Positions 7,746-16,789 of a stretch of DNA of 64,000 bases are shown here, piece by piece. The DNA lies in contig NZ_OY782854.1 of the NCBI RefSeq assembly GCF_963678425.1, forward strand, positions 248,001 through 312,000, written 5' to 3'. Made by a program: the position numbers and the translations under genes. The notes beneath the pieces were generated by a model. It did not search any database. It saw only the letters and a program-made list of their open reading frames with translations, and was not told where the DNA came from. Position 1 is the stretch's first letter; every line of letters begins with the position of its first letter. The stretch is from an uncultured Bacteroides sp. Its GTDB lineage: Bacteria; Bacteroidota; Bacteroidia; Bacteroidales; Bacteroidaceae.

Positions 7746-10019
7746 TTACTTTGTTTTCAACACTATTGTTGAACTATAAGCTTTTGTCTTTACCGTAAGC
7801 TTAGCATTTCCCCTCTTCTTGGTGCTACGAACGGCGCAGATTGCACGTCCTTTCCACGCCTTACATTGAGGGGTAACATAAGGCTCCATGTCCTTCATAT
7901 CGGCAGTACCTGTGGCAAGGATTTGTACAGGACCAGTGACAGAGAATTGGAGTTCGTCTGAGGTGTCAGGTACAGGAATACCATTCTTGTCGAGCAGCTG
8001 TACTTCTACCCACACGATGTCCTGACCATCAGCTTTCATCTTAGTAGCTGTTGGGGTAAGACGTAGTTGTGTGGCTTCTCCTGATGTTTGAAGTGTCTGG
8101 GCGGATTCTGCTATCTCTTTGCCATTGCTATCCACTCCTACAGAGCGAAGTGTGCCTGGAGCATAGTTGAGCGTGAATATGGCTTTAAACTCTTCAGAAC
8201 GGGTTGTTTGCTTTTCACCAATCAACTGATCATTATAATAGAGGCGCACCTTGGGATAACGAGAGTAAATTTCCACATCAATAGCCTTTCCTTCGTGTCC
8301 CTTCCAGTTCCATGATTCCCATGTGGGCCAAACTGACCAAGAGGTCTCCTTGAACTCACCAATATAACCCTGAGGCTCTTTTACTGCCATGTAGAGTGAA
8401 GGTTTGTCAGACCAAAGAATCTCGCGGTAATGAGAGATAGGTTTGCGCCAACCGGTAACGTCTATGTCGCCACAGTAGGCACCATGCCAAGGGAAGTGGT
8501 CACCCTGCCAATTCTCGCCCTGGTTCTCGCCCTTATAGTGCCAAGCACCGATGCTGCTTTCGCCAACATAATCCAAAGCAGTCCACACGAAGTCACCAAT
8601 AATATAAGGATGGTCTGCCACCGTCTTCCAGTTTGAGAAGGCGTGACGAGGGAAGGATTCTGTCTGCCACATTATTCTCTCAGGTATTCTCGCGTGGTCG
8701 CTCTCTGCCCTGTTTATCATGTAGTTATAACCTGTAATATCAAGTGTTGCAGCAAGTGGGTCGTAGATTTCCCAATCACTGTCCCAAGCTGCCAGTGCCT
8801 GTGTGACAGGACGTGTAGGATCGAGCTCGCGCATACGGTCGGCAAGTTTTTTCGAGGTCATGACAACCTCCAGCTTCTTGCGCTCAATAACCTCATTACC
8901 ATTGCTCCAACTGATGATGCTTGAATGGTTGCGGTCACGCAGTACGAGAGCATCAACATCGCTCTTCCACCACTGATCGATGAGTGTGTGGTAGTCGTAC
9001 TTGTTCTTCTCGTCACGCCATCCGTCAAACGCCTCGTCAATTACCATAAGTCCTATGTGGTCGCAGGCACGAAGGAACTCTGGAGCAGGAGCATTGTGCG
9101 AAGTGCGTACGGCATTGAATCCGGCACGCTTCATCAGTTCAGCCTTTCGCCATTCAGCCTTGTCATAAGCCGCAGCACCCAGAATGCCATTGTCGTGATG
9201 AATGCAACCACCGTTTATCTTCACAGTCTTGCCGTTAAGAAGGAATCCCTTTTCTACTGAGAATTCTATGGTTCTGAAACCATGCTCTACGGTGAGGTCG
9301 CCCACCTTTATATCATAGAGCACAGGATGTTCAGGACTCCAGAGATTCACACTACGGTAGGTACGCAGTTCGTCAGCTCTTCCCTCGTAAGATATTCTTA
9401 CTACAGCAGAGTCGGCCTTCGTTCCATCGACAGAGATGCCATACACCTTATCCGTACGGACAAAGAGTTTCCAAGGGTCATTGATATGGTCCATCACTCG
9501 CTCCTCGAGCCACACATGGCGATAGATGCCACTGCCCGAATACCAACGACTGTTCTTTTGCTGGGCATTGTCGACGCGCACAGCTACCGTATTCTTCTTT
9601 CCGTTGAGGAGATGGTCGGTGATATCTACATAGAATGAACTATAGCCGTAAGGATGACCTCCAGCAAGCTGACTGTTGACGTACACCTGAGAGTTCATGT
9701 AGACGCCTTCGAAGTAAAGCAACACCTGCTTTCCTTTGGCTGATGCAGGAACCGTAAACTGTTTTCTATACCATCCAATGCCGGTAGGAAGGTATCCTCC
9801 GTCGCCACCCACGGGGCTGGTTGCGTCAAACTTTCCTTCTATACTCCAGTCATGGGGTAAGGTAAGGCTACGCCATTGGCTGTCATCATAAACTGTTTGG
9901 GATGCCAGTGAGTCATCACCAAGGTTGAAACGCCACTCATCGTCAAAGAGAGTGCGGTTTTGTGCTGATGCAGAGGCAACGCAAAGCAATACACACAGAT
10001 TTAAAAAGATTCTTTTCAT
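7746..10019 (-). CDS. Secreted GH2 glycosidase (beta-galactosidase-like)
   Basis: 757 residues from the ATG at 10019; the extra ATG 12 bp upstream is less likely because MKRIFLNLCVLLCVASASAQ is a complete signal peptide. Order: sugar-binding jelly roll (GGDGGYLPTGIGWYRKQF, SRWYSGSGIYRHVW), a short linker beta-domain, the TIM barrel with acid/base Glu in SWSNGNEV (about residue 374) and nucleophile Glu in MWQTESFP (about 453), then C-terminal beta-domains including DNAKLT-like repeats. The immunoglobulin-like domain between sugar-binding and catalytic parts looks short, perhaps an in-frame deletion. Substrate could be a beta-galactoside or glucuronide in plant or host glycans. Base composition is visibly richer in G+C than the neighbours, pointing to horizontal transfer. 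Confidence 0.87.
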   Translation of the reverse strand: MKRIFLNLCVLLCVASASAQNRTLFDDEWRFNLGDDSLASQTVYDDSQWRSLTLPHDWSIEGKFDATSPVGGDGGYLPTGIGWYRKQFTVPASAKGKQVLLYFEGVYMNSQVYVNSQLAGGHPYGYSSFYVDITDHLLNGKKNTVAVRVDNAQQKNSRWYSGSGIYRHVWLEERVMDHINDPWKLFVRTDKVYGISVDGTKADSAVVRISYEGRADELRTYRSVNLWSPEHPVLYDIKVGDLTVEHGFRTIEFSVEKGFLLNGKTVKINGGCIHHDNGILGAAAYDKAEWRKAELMKRAGFNAVRTSHNAPAPEFLRACDHIGLMVIDEAFDGWRDEKNKYDYHTLIDQWWKSDVDALVLRDRNHSSIISWSNGNEVIERKKLEVVMTSKKLADRMRELDPTRPVTQALAAWDSDWEIYDPLAATLDITGYNYMINRAESDHARIPERIMWQTESFPRHAFSNWKTVADHPYIIGDFVWTALDYVGESSIGAWHYKGENQGENWQGDHFPWHGAYCGDIDVTGWRKPISHYREILWSDKPSLYMAVKEPQGYIGEFKETSWSVWPTWESWNWKGHEGKAIDVEIYSRYPKVRLYYNDQLIGEKQTTRSEEFKAIFTLNYAPGTLRSVGVDSNGKEIAESAQTLQTSGEATQLRLTPTATKMKADGQDIVWVEVQLLDKNGIPVPDTSDELQFSVTGPVQILATGTADMKDMEPYVTPQCKAWKGRAICAVRSTKKRGNAKLTVKTKAYSSTIVLKTK

Positions 10020-10051
10020 ATAAGATTTCACTTGTTAGGTTGTTTTAAATT

Positions 10052-10520
10052 TTACTCTATCCAGTCAAAGTCAGCGAACCCCTTATTATCTGGACACTGA
10101 GCAAAGACACCCAGCATCACACCCGTAAATCCACCGATAACCTCAGTGCTAAGGTAGCGGAAATCCATTCGTCCTAAAGGTTCGTATTTCTTTCCATCTG
10201 ATGAAACTTCGAGATAATAATAATCTTTGTCAGACGTAATGCGCAGATAGGCCGACTTAGCTTTCCTTCCTTGCAGATGAACACCTGTTCAGTGCCAAGG
10301 GTTCCGCATTTCACATCGACCTTCACACACCACTCCTTCTGCATATCCACATAGGGTAGTGGATGGTTGAAGTCTAACTTGTACACGCTGACATTCAGGC
10401 GTAGTTCTTTTGCGGGGTCATAGTCTTTTATCTTCCAGTCTGTAATGTATAGACTTTCGTTTGTGCAAATCTGGTAGTCAGGCTTGACAGCATTACCAAG
10501 GACATAAAGATTCTTTTCAT
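10052..10520 (-). pseudogene. Truncated, frameshifted GH43 C-terminal domain
   Basis: Two overlapping frames together encode a concanavalin-like beta-sandwich as found at the C-terminus of GH43 xylosidases: LYVLGNAVKPDYQICTNESL, then NVSVYKLDFNHPLPYVDMQK up to about 10265. After a one-base shift it continues SAYLRITSDKDYYYLEVSSD and GGFTGVMLGVFAQ to the stop at 10052. The catalytic propeller is absent. At the 5' end the remnant is fused to ATGAAAAGAATCTTT, the same 15 bases that start the neighbouring GH2 gene, in a different frame. It probably once formed a glycan-use operon with GH2. Confidence 0.7.
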
Positions 10521-10536
10521 GTTAAACTATTTTGTT

Positions 10537-11928
10537 TTATTTGCCGATGCAAAAATGCGAAAAAATATTTCCTAAAATTTCATCATTAGATATTGTTCCG
10601 GTAATCTCTCCTAAATAATGCATACACTCGCGGATGTCCTGTGAAAGGAAATCGCCTGATATGTTATTGTGTAATCCATCTTTTACGCGGTGAATAGAAT
10701 CGAGGGCATGTACCAGTGCTTCGTAATGACGAATGTTGGTTACAATGACATCATTCTGAGTAACACTAGGAAGATTGGCTGTTTTTACAAGCAGATCTTC
10801 CAGCTCAACTGTGTTTACACGGTTCTTTGCCGAGATAAAGATATGATTGGATTTGTGCTTAATTGCGAGTTTCTCCAGATCGTTTTTCTGTTCTTCGGTG
10901 ATGAGATCGCTTTTGTTGAACACCATAATGAGTTGCTTGCCTTTGCACTTTGGCTTGATTTTAGCTGCCAATTGTTCTATCTGTTCGTGACTATCGGTTG
11001 CGGCAATCATGCAGAGTACTATTTCTGCCTGATCGAGTTTGCGGAAGGTTCGCTCAATACCAATACTTTCAATCTTATCGTGTGTTTCGCGGATACCGGC
11101 GGTGTCGATAAAGCGGAACAGGGTTCCTTTGATGGTAATGGTATCTTCTATCACATCTCGGGTGGTGCCGTGAATATCACTGACAATGGCTTTCTCTTCA
11201 TTCAGCAAAACGTTGAGCAGTGTGGACTTCCCTGCATTTGTTTCTCCGATAATGGCTACAGGAATACCGTTTTTTATGGCATTACCCACATTGAACGAAT
11301 CGGCAAGGCGGGTGATGACATTCTCTATATTTTCAGTCAGTTTAAGGAGTGCGTCGCGATTGGCAAATTCCACTTCTTCTTCACTGAAATCGAGTTCCAG
11401 CTCTACCATGGAAACAAAGTTGAGCAGCTGAGTGCGGAGGTCGGTGAGCTCTTTGCTGAATCCACCGCGCATCTGACTCATGGCAAGGCGATGGGTGGCG
11501 GCTGAAGAGGAGGCTATCAGATCGGCTACTGCTTCGGCCTGACTGAGGTCCATCTTTCCATTGAGAAAGGCACGCTGGGTGAACTCGCCCGGAAGGGCGG
11601 AACGGCAGCCTTTTTCAATAAGCAGCTGCATAATCTGTTGCAGGATATAGGATGAACCGTGACACGAAATTTCTGTGGAGTTTTCACCGGTGTAAGAGTG
11701 GGGAGTGCGGAAGAGGCTGACCAGTACTTCGTCTATCACTTCTTCTCCCTTACAGATGCGTCCGAAGGTGAGGGTGTAAGCTTCCTTTCCCTGCAGTTTG
11801 GTTCTTTCCTGTATGGGGACAAAAACGGAGCTGGTTATGTCAATGGCATCGGGGCCTGAGACTCTGATTATTCCAATAGCTCCTCCTTGTGCGGTGGCTA
11901 CGGCGCAGATTGTATCTTGATTTATCAT
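10537..11928 (-). CDS. mnmE: tRNA uridine-5-carboxymethylaminomethyl(34) synthesis GTPase MnmE
   Basis: A complete 463-residue MnmE. The N-terminal formyl-tetrahydrofolate-binding domain starts MINQDTICAVATAQGGAIGI. The G domain has G1 GETNAGKS (about residue 228; Pro of the usual GxPNxGKS is Thr), DTAG (G3) and NKSD (G4). The protein ends FCIGK, the conserved C-x-G-K with the catalytic cysteine. With MnmG it modifies U34 in the wobble position of several tRNAs. Its last 367 bp have a diverged duplicate at 6895-7261, so the present tail may be of foreign origin. The downstream gap before the GH43 remnant is only 16 bp and has no terminator. Confidence 0.97.
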   Translation of the reverse strand: MINQDTICAVATAQGGAIGIIRVSGPDAIDITSSVFVPIQERTKLQGKEAYTLTFGRICKGEEVIDEVLVSLFRTPHSYTGENSTEISCHGSSYILQQIMQLLIEKGCRSALPGEFTQRAFLNGKMDLSQAEAVADLIASSSAATHRLAMSQMRGGFSKELTDLRTQLLNFVSMVELELDFSEEEVEFANRDALLKLTENIENVITRLADSFNVGNAIKNGIPVAIIGETNAGKSTLLNVLLNEEKAIVSDIHGTTRDVIEDTITIKGTLFRFIDTAGIRETHDKIESIGIERTFRKLDQAEIVLCMIAATDSHEQIEQLAAKIKPKCKGKQLIMVFNKSDLITEEQKNDLEKLAIKHKSNHIFISAKNRVNTVELEDLLVKTANLPSVTQNDVIVTNIRHYEALVHALDSIHRVKDGLHNNISGDFLSQDIRECMHYLGEITGTISNDEILGNIFSHFCIGK

Positions 11929-11932
11929 CTTT

Positions 11933-12802
11933 TTAAATTCTATCCAGTACGGTTTTAATTAATGTGTCGATGGAGTTCTTGTATCCGGTATTTGCTTCCT
12001 TGATAAGGCGGTTGGCAATGACCATGCAAACAGTCATGGCTTTGTGTCCCATAAGCTTTGCCAGTCCGGCCAGTGCGGAACTTTCCATCTCGAAATTGGT
12101 GATCTTGTAACCGTTATATTCAAATGATTCTACTTTTTCGTTTTGTTTGGGATCAGCCAGTGGAACGCGAAGTTCGCGTCCTTGCGGTCCGAAGAATCCT
12201 CCGGCGGCAATGGTTACTCCATTCACCATGTCTCCCTGATTGATGCGGGCAATAAGTTCGGCATTGGCATCTATCACATAAGGGGAGCAGAGTAGGGGAG
12301 ACCAGTTCATGTGTTTCTTGAATGCTTCTTCAAAAGCAAGATCACAAGCTTCATTCCTTCCGGCATAGAAATTCAGCAGCCCGTCGAACCCGATGGATTT
12401 CTGTGAACAGATGAATGTTCCCACAGGTGTGTTGGGTTGAAGTCCGCCGCAAGTACCTATACGTACAAGTTCCAGTTGGCGGAACTCTTTTTTCTCTTCG
12501 CGACTTTTAAAATCTATGTTGGCTAGTGCGTCAAGTTCATTGATCACAATATCTATATTGTCACAACCTATTCCCGTAGAAAGAACGGTAATCCGTTTCC
12601 CTTTGTAACTTCCGGTAATAGTTCTGAATTCTCTGCTTTCTACCTCGCACTCCTTACTTTCAAAGTGAGCGGCTACGGTGGCTACTCTGCCTGGGTCGCC
12701 AACCAATATTATCTTGTCTGCCAGCTCTTCCGGTTTCATGTGTAGATGAAAAACAGAACCGTCAGGGTTAATGATAAGTTCTGATTCAGCAAAATATTTC
12801 AT
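11933..12802 (-). CDS. Nucleoside phosphorylase family protein
   Basis: 289 residues from the ATG at 12802 (MKYFAESELIINPDGSVFHL). A longer frame to 12874 adds 24 residues that do not fit the family. PNP/UDP phosphorylase features include ILVGDPGRV (phosphate-binding Gly-Asp-x-Gly-Arg), RTITGSYKGKRITVLSTGIG, and NFEMESSALAGLA, where the Glu-Met-Glu binds the ribose. It cleaves a nucleoside with phosphate in salvage; uridine is the likeliest substrate but this is inferred. It stands 4 bp upstream of mnmE in the same direction. Confidence 0.87.
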   Translation of the reverse strand: MKYFAESELIINPDGSVFHLHMKPEELADKIILVGDPGRVATVAAHFESKECEVESREFRTITGSYKGKRITVLSTGIGCDNIDIVINELDALANIDFKSREEKKEFRQLELVRIGTCGGLQPNTPVGTFICSQKSIGFDGLLNFYAGRNEACDLAFEEAFKKHMNWSPLLCSPYVIDANAELIARINQGDMVNGVTIAAGGFFGPQGRELRVPLADPKQNEKVESFEYNGYKITNFEMESSALAGLAKLMGHKAMTVCMVIANRLIKEANTGYKNSIDTLIKTVLDRI

Positions 12803-12892
12803 ATCGTTTCTGTTTAGGTGAATATATAAAAGAAATGTTGCCATAGTTACTTTGAAGTACAACCATGGCAACACTTATAAAGCTACCGGCCT

Positions 12893-13894
12893 TTACTCGC
12901 CAGCCAAAGGTTTCTTTGGTGATGAGGTTATCGGTTTTGCAATATTTTCACGCATTGAAGTGTCTGCCTCAATGTTCTTCATTTTATAGTAATCCATAAT
13001 TCCGAGATTGCCGCTTCTGAAAGCGTCGGCCATAGCTCTTGGAACTTCGGCTTCTGCTTCGATTACTTTGGCGCGTGCCTCTTGTGCCTTGGCTTTCATT
13101 TCCTGTTCGGAAGCCACAGCCATTGCACGACGCTCTTCTGCCTTAGCCTGAGCGATGTTTTTATCGGCATTAGCCTGATCTATCTGTAGTTCGGCACCAA
13201 TGTTCTTACCAATATCGATATCCGCGATATCAATGGAAAGTATTTCAAATGCTGTTCCTTGGTCGAGTCCTTTGTGTAATACTACTTTGGAGATGCTGTC
13301 TGGATGTTCCAGTACATCTTTGTGGCTGTCGGCTGCACCGATGGAAGCAACAATACCTTCACCTACACGTGCCAGGATAGTATCTTCACCTGCTCCTCCC
13401 ACCAATCTTTTGATATTGGCGCGAACGGTAACACGTGCTTTGGTAATCAGCTGAATACCATTCTTTGCAACTGCGTAAACGGGAGGGGTATCCAATACTT
13501 TGGGGTTTACTGACATTGTAACAGCCTGGAATACATCACGACCGGCAAGGTCGATAGCGGTAGCCATCTGAAAGGATAATTCGATATTTGCTTTCGATGC
13601 GGAAACCAGTGCGTGGACCACCTTCTCTACATGTCCGCCTGCCAGATAATGGGCTTCGAGCTCGTCTCGGGTGATGGTGCTGAGACCGGCTTTGTGGGCT
13701 TCGATCATTGCGGGTACTATTACATAAGGCGGTACGTTACGGATACGCATCAGAAAAAGTTGTACTAACGACATACTAACTCCCGATACTTTCGCTGAAA
13801 GCCAAAGGAAGAATGGTACGTAATGGAAGAAGACAACAAGGAAAATAAGACCTCCTCCTATTAGGATCATTGTCAGAAAAGTAGGATTAATCAT
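12893..13894 (-). CDS. floA: Flotillin-like protein FloA (YqfA family)
   Basis: 333 residues: an N-terminal membrane hairpin (about 5-30), a PHB/SPFH-like domain with GGHVEKVVHALVSA and VTVRANIKRLVGGAGEDTIL, then an alanine/glutamate-rich coiled coil (EAEVPRAMADAFRSGNLG). FloA proteins scaffold membrane microdomains. The partner nfeD gene lies directly upstream (16-bp gap) in the same operon, the usual pairing. Length agrees with the family. Confidence 0.93.
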   Translation of the reverse strand: MINPTFLTMILIGGGLIFLVVFFHYVPFFLWLSAKVSGVSMSLVQLFLMRIRNVPPYVIVPAMIEAHKAGLSTITRDELEAHYLAGGHVEKVVHALVSASKANIELSFQMATAIDLAGRDVFQAVTMSVNPKVLDTPPVYAVAKNGIQLITKARVTVRANIKRLVGGAGEDTILARVGEGIVASIGAADSHKDVLEHPDSISKVVLHKGLDQGTAFEILSIDIADIDIGKNIGAELQIDQANADKNIAQAKAEERRAMAVASEQEMKAKAQEARAKVIEAEAEVPRAMADAFRSGNLGIMDYYKMKNIEADTSMRENIAKPITSSPKKPLAGE

Positions 13895-13910
13895 TTTTTA
13901 TTGTATTAGT

Positions 13911-14381
13911 TTATTGTTTTTGTTTCTCTACCAGGATGGTTCCATTTTCGATGCGGGTGACGATGATCGGTGTCTTTTCGTCGATATATCCATCGATGGA
14001 ACGAACCTCCACATGGTGCCCGTTTATATCTGCCATGCCGATCAATGCCAGACGGGTAAATGCCTTACCGGTATCGCCCACATTAACACTTTGTTCGGCT
14101 TTATTATCTACAGTAGAAGTTATATTTTTTTTCAGAGCAATTCTGTCCAGAGTCTTGGATTTCATGAATATGATCAATGAAATAACGCAAGTAACTGCGG
14201 ATGCTGCCAGTGTGATGAATCCGGCTGTGTTACCCAGATTGGAAAAAGCAAAATAATTAGCGTAGATCAGGCAGAAAAATGCACCAATCCCCGCCAGACT
14301 GATTCCCGGAATGACAAATAATTCAATCAGAAATAAGATGATTCCGGCAATAATGAGTCCAATGATAATCAGTATATCCAT
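13911..14381 (-). CDS. NfeD-like membrane protein
   Basis: About 156 residues from the ATG at 14381 (MDILIIIGLIIAGIILFLIE). A TTG at 14399 would lengthen it by six residues but lies inside the promoter -7 element. It has two or three N-terminal membrane segments and a C-terminal OB-fold (GKAFTRLALIGMADINGHHV, IIVTRIENGTILVEK). NfeD proteins act with flotillins, and floA follows 16 bp downstream. Confidence 0.9.
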   Translation of the reverse strand: MDILIIIGLIIAGIILFLIELFVIPGISLAGIGAFFCLIYANYFAFSNLGNTAGFITLAASAVTCVISLIIFMKSKTLDRIALKKNITSTVDNKAEQSVNVGDTGKAFTRLALIGMADINGHHVEVRSIDGYIDEKTPIIVTRIENGTILVEKQKQ

Positions 14382-14396
14382 ATATTTTCTTTTTGC

Positions 14397-14404
14397 CAAA
14401 TATA
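14397..14404 (-). promoter_or_regulatory. -7 element TATATTTG for nfeD-floA
   Basis: Minus-strand TATATTTG matches TAnnTTTG and lies 16 bp before the nfeD ATG at 14381, giving a very short leader and deciding the start. Confidence 0.65.
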
Positions 14405-14426
14405 AGTAAAAATATTAAAAGCGGAT

Positions 14427-15863
14427 CTATTTTCTAAGGAAATTATTTTCTTCGTTGCGAATGTTGATTTCCAGTGTTTTGATCTCTTTGCCGATCTGCT
14501 CCACTCTCTTTTCCAGATCCAGAATGCCGGGTGCGAGAGATTTTCTTTTCTCCTGGTTAGACTCGTTGAAAAAATCTCGTTGTTTTTCCAGTCTCTTGGC
14601 CTGCATGTCATAATCTGAAAGGGCTTGTAACCAATCCTTTACCATCTCAACTGCTTTGGGAGAGGTGAAGTCGTCCGTTCGGGTGTATGTGAGTTGATCA
14701 TTGATAATTAATTCAAACTCTTTTTTCTCTGTTACTTTGGGCTTTTGGCTTTTGGCGGCTGCAAGTCGCTCTTTGGCTGCTTTTACATCTGTGTTTCTGC
14801 CTTTCCATGTGTCTTCCAATGAACCTATTTTAGCTAGAGAGACCAGCTTTTGCGGTTCTGCTGCGTCATAGTCATAAATCCGCTTAGATTCATTCGGGAT
14901 AAAGATATAGATGCATACTTTACCTTTTGGCTGATAACGATCGGATGCAAACCAGCCCAGGTTATTAAACTCGTCAATAACGTACATGTAATCGTTGAAC
15001 GGTGAGTTAAAAGGCATACCCACATTTTCCGGGTTGAGGTAGTTATCAGTATCGCTGTTGTAACGGGTGACAAAGATATCATATCCTCCCATGGAGCCTT
15101 CTCCTTTGGATGCATAATAGATGGTGATCCCGTCTGACATAACAAACGGATAGTTGGCATCGGCTCCAGAATTGATGGATTTGGGAAGTGGAGATGCTTC
15201 ACTCCATTGATCCAGTAATTTGGTTTTGGTATAGATCTTTAAATGGTTGCTTTTTCCTTTATATCCATAATAGATTTTATTTTCCAGTTCCGTTTGATAA
15301 ACCGTTCCTTCACTTTCTTCCTCTTTTTGAAAGAAATCGTTATATGTGAACAGGTTTCCTGATTCTTCACTGATTTTATATGCATTCAGGAAATTGTTCT
15401 TGTCAACAACTACGCTGTCTATTATAGCAACCTGCTCAACTCCCTTGATCATCTGAGCACCTAAACGGACTTTCTTTAAAGTGTTCTCGTATTCCTCTGT
15501 TGACATTTTGCTTTTAGCCAGCATTGCAATGTAGGAATTGTAGTTCTGTTCTGCTTCTGCAAAACGATATTGCTCGCTGTAAAGCTGTCCTAAGTACCGG
15601 TATGCTTCCTGTATTTTTTTATTTGCACCTATAACCAGATGTTTCTCGGCTAGATTCTTTTCTCCGGTTTCGTAGCAACAGGCTCCGTACCAGAAGTTGT
15701 AGCTGGGATTTCCCGGAGTGCTTTTTACATATTTCAAAAAAACGGGCTTTGCCTGCTCAAACTGACCACTTTTGAATAGTTCTTTGGCTTCTTCCAACGT
15801 TTGTGCCGGCAGAGCAAAAGCCGACAGGCAAAGAAGAATAAATATTACATATTTCTTTTTCAT
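14427..15863 (-). CDS. TPR and PD40-propeller periplasmic protein
   Basis: 478 residues with signal peptide MKKKYVIFILLCLSAFALPA. Residues about 20-130 are tetratricopeptide-like (FKSGQFEQAKPVFLKYV, YLGQLYSEQYRFAEAEQNYN). Residues about 200-330 contain PD40/WD40-like blades (ADANYPFVMSDGITIYYASK, GGYDIFVTRYN, NLGWFASDR). The C-terminus is a long coiled coil (about 410-478). The same head is found in Bacteroidetes OmpA-type proteins, but no OmpA domain is present. It probably binds envelope components. Confidence 0.8.
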   Translation of the reverse strand: MKKKYVIFILLCLSAFALPAQTLEEAKELFKSGQFEQAKPVFLKYVKSTPGNPSYNFWYGACCYETGEKNLAEKHLVIGANKKIQEAYRYLGQLYSEQYRFAEAEQNYNSYIAMLAKSKMSTEEYENTLKKVRLGAQMIKGVEQVAIIDSVVVDKNNFLNAYKISEESGNLFTYNDFFQKEEESEGTVYQTELENKIYYGYKGKSNHLKIYTKTKLLDQWSEASPLPKSINSGADANYPFVMSDGITIYYASKGEGSMGGYDIFVTRYNSDTDNYLNPENVGMPFNSPFNDYMYVIDEFNNLGWFASDRYQPKGKVCIYIFIPNESKRIYDYDAAEPQKLVSLAKIGSLEDTWKGRNTDVKAAKERLAAAKSQKPKVTEKKEFELIINDQLTYTRTDDFTSPKAVEMVKDWLQALSDYDMQAKRLEKQRDFFNESNQEKRKSLAPGILDLEKRVEQIGKEIKTLEINIRNEENNFLRK

Positions 15864-15991
15864 TCTAGTTCTGTTAAATTACGAAGTTCAAAAATACGAA
15901 GTTTTTATTTATTATTCGAATGGAACATATTCTATTATGTTAATTCTTCTTTAAAACACCCTTTACTCTGCTTTTTCAGCTAGTTTTCATG

Positions 15992-15999
15992 TAATTTTG
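15992..15999 (+). promoter_or_regulatory. -7 element TAATTTTG for the ttcA-like gene
   Basis: TAATTTTG matches TAnnTTTG and lies 17 bp before the ATG at 16017. Confidence 0.65.
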
Positions 16000-16016
16000 C
16001 ATCCAATTTTTAAAGT

Positions 16017-16763
16017 ATGGCGCAGTTTACAGAAGAAGAGAAAATATACAGGCGTGTGGAAACGCGGTTTAGTAAAGGGATAGTGAAATATGGGTTGATT
16101 GAGGAAGGAGACAAGATTCTGGTTGGTCTTTCCGGTGGAAAAGACTCACTGGCTTTACTGGAGCTACTTGGACGGCGTTCAAAGATCTTAAAACCACGAT
16201 TTTCTGTGGTGACAGTATACATCGCTATGACTAACATTCCCTATCAGTCTGATGTGGAATATCTTAAAAGTTATGCGGAATCTTTTGGGGTTCCTTTTGT
16301 GTATAGTGAAACCTCTTTCGACGAATCTACCGATACCCGTAAATCTCGCTGCTTTCTTTGCTCTTGGAACAGAAGAAAGGCTCTTTTTGCTGTGGCAAAA
16401 GAACAGGGGTGTAATAAAATAGCGTTAGGTCACCACATGGATGATATCTTGGAAACACTGTTGATGAATCAGGTTTTTCAGGGTGCGTTCAGCACTATGC
16501 CACCTAAACTTGTGATGCGTAAGTTTGATATGACGGTAATTCGCCCCATGTGTCTGATTCCTGAAGCGGATCTTATTGCACTGGCGGAGGTACGCAATTT
16601 CAAGAAGCAGAAGAAGAACTGTCCGTTTGAAACGCAGTCGCACCGTTCAGAAATGAAAAAGGTTCTCCGTCTGTTCGAAGAGATGAATCCCGAGGCTCGT
16701 TACAGTCTTTGGGGAAGTATGAATAATATTCAGAGTGAGCTGCTGCCGGATGAAAACATTTAA
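16017..16763 (+). CDS. TtcA/TilS-like PP-loop tRNA sulfurtransferase
   Basis: 248 residues with the PP-loop SGGKDS (in ILVGLSGGKDSLALLELL) and the TtcA-type cysteine pair RCFLC, plus a further cysteine in KKNCPFE, together expected to bind an iron-sulfur cluster. GHHMDDILETLLMN is the usual helix after the second motif. TtcA proteins put sulfur on cytidine 32 of tRNA using ATP. The spacing CFLC agrees with that group more than with TilS or TtuA, but the exact tRNA position is inferred. It is followed 26 bp later by a DUF486 gene. Confidence 0.85.
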   Translation: MAQFTEEEKIYRRVETRFSKGIVKYGLIEEGDKILVGLSGGKDSLALLELLGRRSKILKPRFSVVTVYIAMTNIPYQSDVEYLKSYAESFGVPFVYSETSFDESTDTRKSRCFLCSWNRRKALFAVAKEQGCNKIALGHHMDDILETLLMNQVFQGAFSTMPPKLVMRKFDMTVIRPMCLIPEADLIALAEVRNFKKQKKNCPFETQSHRSEMKKVLRLFEEMNPEARYSLWGSMNNIQSELLPDENI

Positions 16764-16789
16764 TATATAAGGTTTTATAATTATACGTT

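Noticed and set aside
6895..10537. Integrase-bearing genomic island at mnmE
   Set aside because: No tyrosine or serine recombinase gene was found inside, so site-specific integration is only a comparison, not a call.
10690..11505. 271-codon plus-strand frame opposite mnmE
   Set aside because: It is antisense to the well-supported mnmE gene, is cysteine/phenylalanine-rich and matches no family; it arises from codon bias on the other strand.
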